The notes under the pieces: model-generated | Database searches by the model: none | What the model saw: only the letters and a program-made list of their open reading frames with translations | Told to the model about the DNA's origin: nothing | Assembly: GCA_937889855.1 (NCBI GenBank) | Contig: CALBYK010000155.1 | Span: forward strand, 1 to 6,811 | Source: an uncultured Prevotella sp. | GTDB taxonomy: Bacteria > Bacteroidota > Bacteroidia > Bacteroidales > Bacteroidaceae | Direction of reading: 5' to 3' | DNA length: 6,811 bases | Shown here: in pieces, positions 6,250 to 6,811 of the stretch | How positions within the stretch are numbered: the first letter of the stretch is position 1 | Layout: each line of letters begins with the position of its first letter | Program-made: the position numbers and the translations under genes

Positions 6250-6811
6250 TTACTTTTTGTATTCGGCAGCAAGTCTTTTATATTCTGCGGACGTAATCTG
6301 TATCACTGTGCCGTGGCGCGGAGTGAACGCTCCAGATGTTTTCGTGTCGGCAACCCTGCAGAATGAGCGAAGGTCTTCGGAGCGGGTAAACTGATAATAG
6401 CCGTTCATGTAGCAGTCGTACATAAGGCACCAACCGCCTCCATAAAGCGGAAATACCCCCGCGCCTTCCACGTTGTTCTTTGTCTGCTCACAGAAACCGT
6501 CGAGGAGAGTCCACGAGGCAGGATTGTGAAGGTCGCGGAACACATACTGGCGTATGCCCTTGTGCGCACCATCCTGCTCAGTTTTGAAAAAAAGGTGGTA
6601 GACACCTTTGTTGTCCCTTACAATGTCGGTGTCTATTGCAGGTGCCTTGAAGTCGAAAAGCACTTGCGGTTTGCCGTCAAGGTCGGTGAAGCCATCATTG
6701 GCATAGCACCAGTAAACGCGGTCGTAGGGAATGGTGCCGTCGTTGGTAAGAAGTGAGAAGTAAACCATATATCTTTTTGCCTTTTCGTCGTATATGGTCT
6801 GCGGAGCCCAC
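6250..6811 (-). CDS. Glycoside hydrolase, GH43-like (clan GH-F five-bladed propeller), C-terminal part
   Basis: The gene enters from the right edge; 186 codons and a TAA stop (6250-6252) are visible, with the codon phase set so that base 6811 is the last base of an incomplete codon. The visible protein begins WAPQTIYDEKAKRYMVYFS, the usual GH43 W-A-P-Q/E blade start. Next comes a Y-W-C-Y-A-N-D-G-F-T-D segment, then IDTDIVRDNKGVYHLFFKTE at visible residues 59-78, where Asp60 would be the pKa-modulating aspartate. VEGAGVF at 114-120 places Glu115 as the likely catalytic acid. CLMYDCYMNGYYQFTRSEDL and the C-terminal PRHGTVIQIT (164-173) complete the family pattern. The catalytic base Asp and any signal peptide lie outside the window. 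Members usually remove arabinofuranose or xylose from plant polysaccharides; the exact substrate is unknown, and related clan GH-F families are possible. It sits 155 bases upstream of the SusC-like gene on the same strand, with no terminator seen between them, so read-through is possible. Confidence 0.85.
   Translation of the reverse strand, partial: WAPQTIYDEKAKRYMVYFSLLTNDGTIPYDRVYWCYANDGFTDLDGKPQVLFDFKAPAIDTDIVRDNKGVYHLFFKTEQDGAHKGIRQYVFRDLHNPASWTLLDGFCEQTKNNVEGAGVFPLYGGGWCLMYDCYMNGYYQFTRSEDLRSFCRVADTKTSGAFTPRHGTVIQITSAEYKRLAAEYKK

Overview
The window looks like part of a polysaccharide utilisation locus (PUL) from a Bacteroidales bacterium (Prevotella/Bacteroides/Muribaculaceae type). The evidence is an adjacent SusC-like/SusD-like pair, the start of a Reg_prop sensor resembling hybrid two-component systems (HTCS), a clan GH-F (GH43-like) glycosidase, promoter boxes of the Bacteroidetes TAnnTTTG type, A-rich leaders and no Shine-Dalgarno sequences. 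Genes are moderately GC-rich and the gaps strongly AT-rich. Genus and target glycan cannot be fixed from the sequence alone.

All four genes lie on the minus strand, so the locus reads from right to left. From 6811 to 6250 is the C-terminal part of a GH43-like glycosidase that enters from outside the window. From 6249 to 6095 is a 155-base AT-rich gap with a promoter-like box, operator-like repeats and a duplicated A-rich leader. From 6094 to 2771 is a SusC/RagA-type TonB-dependent outer-membrane transporter, followed after 48 bases by a SusD/RagB-type surface glycan-binding lipoprotein (2722 to 680). A 250-base gap (430-679) holds a short AT-rich tandem repeat, a strong intrinsic terminator for the susC-susD transcript and a separate promoter for the next gene. 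From 429 to 1 is the first 143 codons of a periplasmic sensor of the Reg_prop type, very probably an HTCS; it continues beyond the window.

Inferred working model: the SusD-like lipoprotein captures oligosaccharide at the cell surface and closes over the SusC-like porin, which imports it using TonB energy. The GH43-like enzyme removes furanosyl or pentosyl (for example arabinose or xylose) residues. The sensor binds a breakdown product in the periplasm and activates the susC promoter. Both promoters share a nearly identical 15-base core, but the susC one lacks a visible -33 box and has repeats upstream, as expected if it depends on an activator.

I saw no mobile element, CRISPR array, tRNA or rRNA. 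No clearly new system is visible: this is a well-formed but fairly standard PUL segment, and the most interesting parts are in the non-coding gaps.
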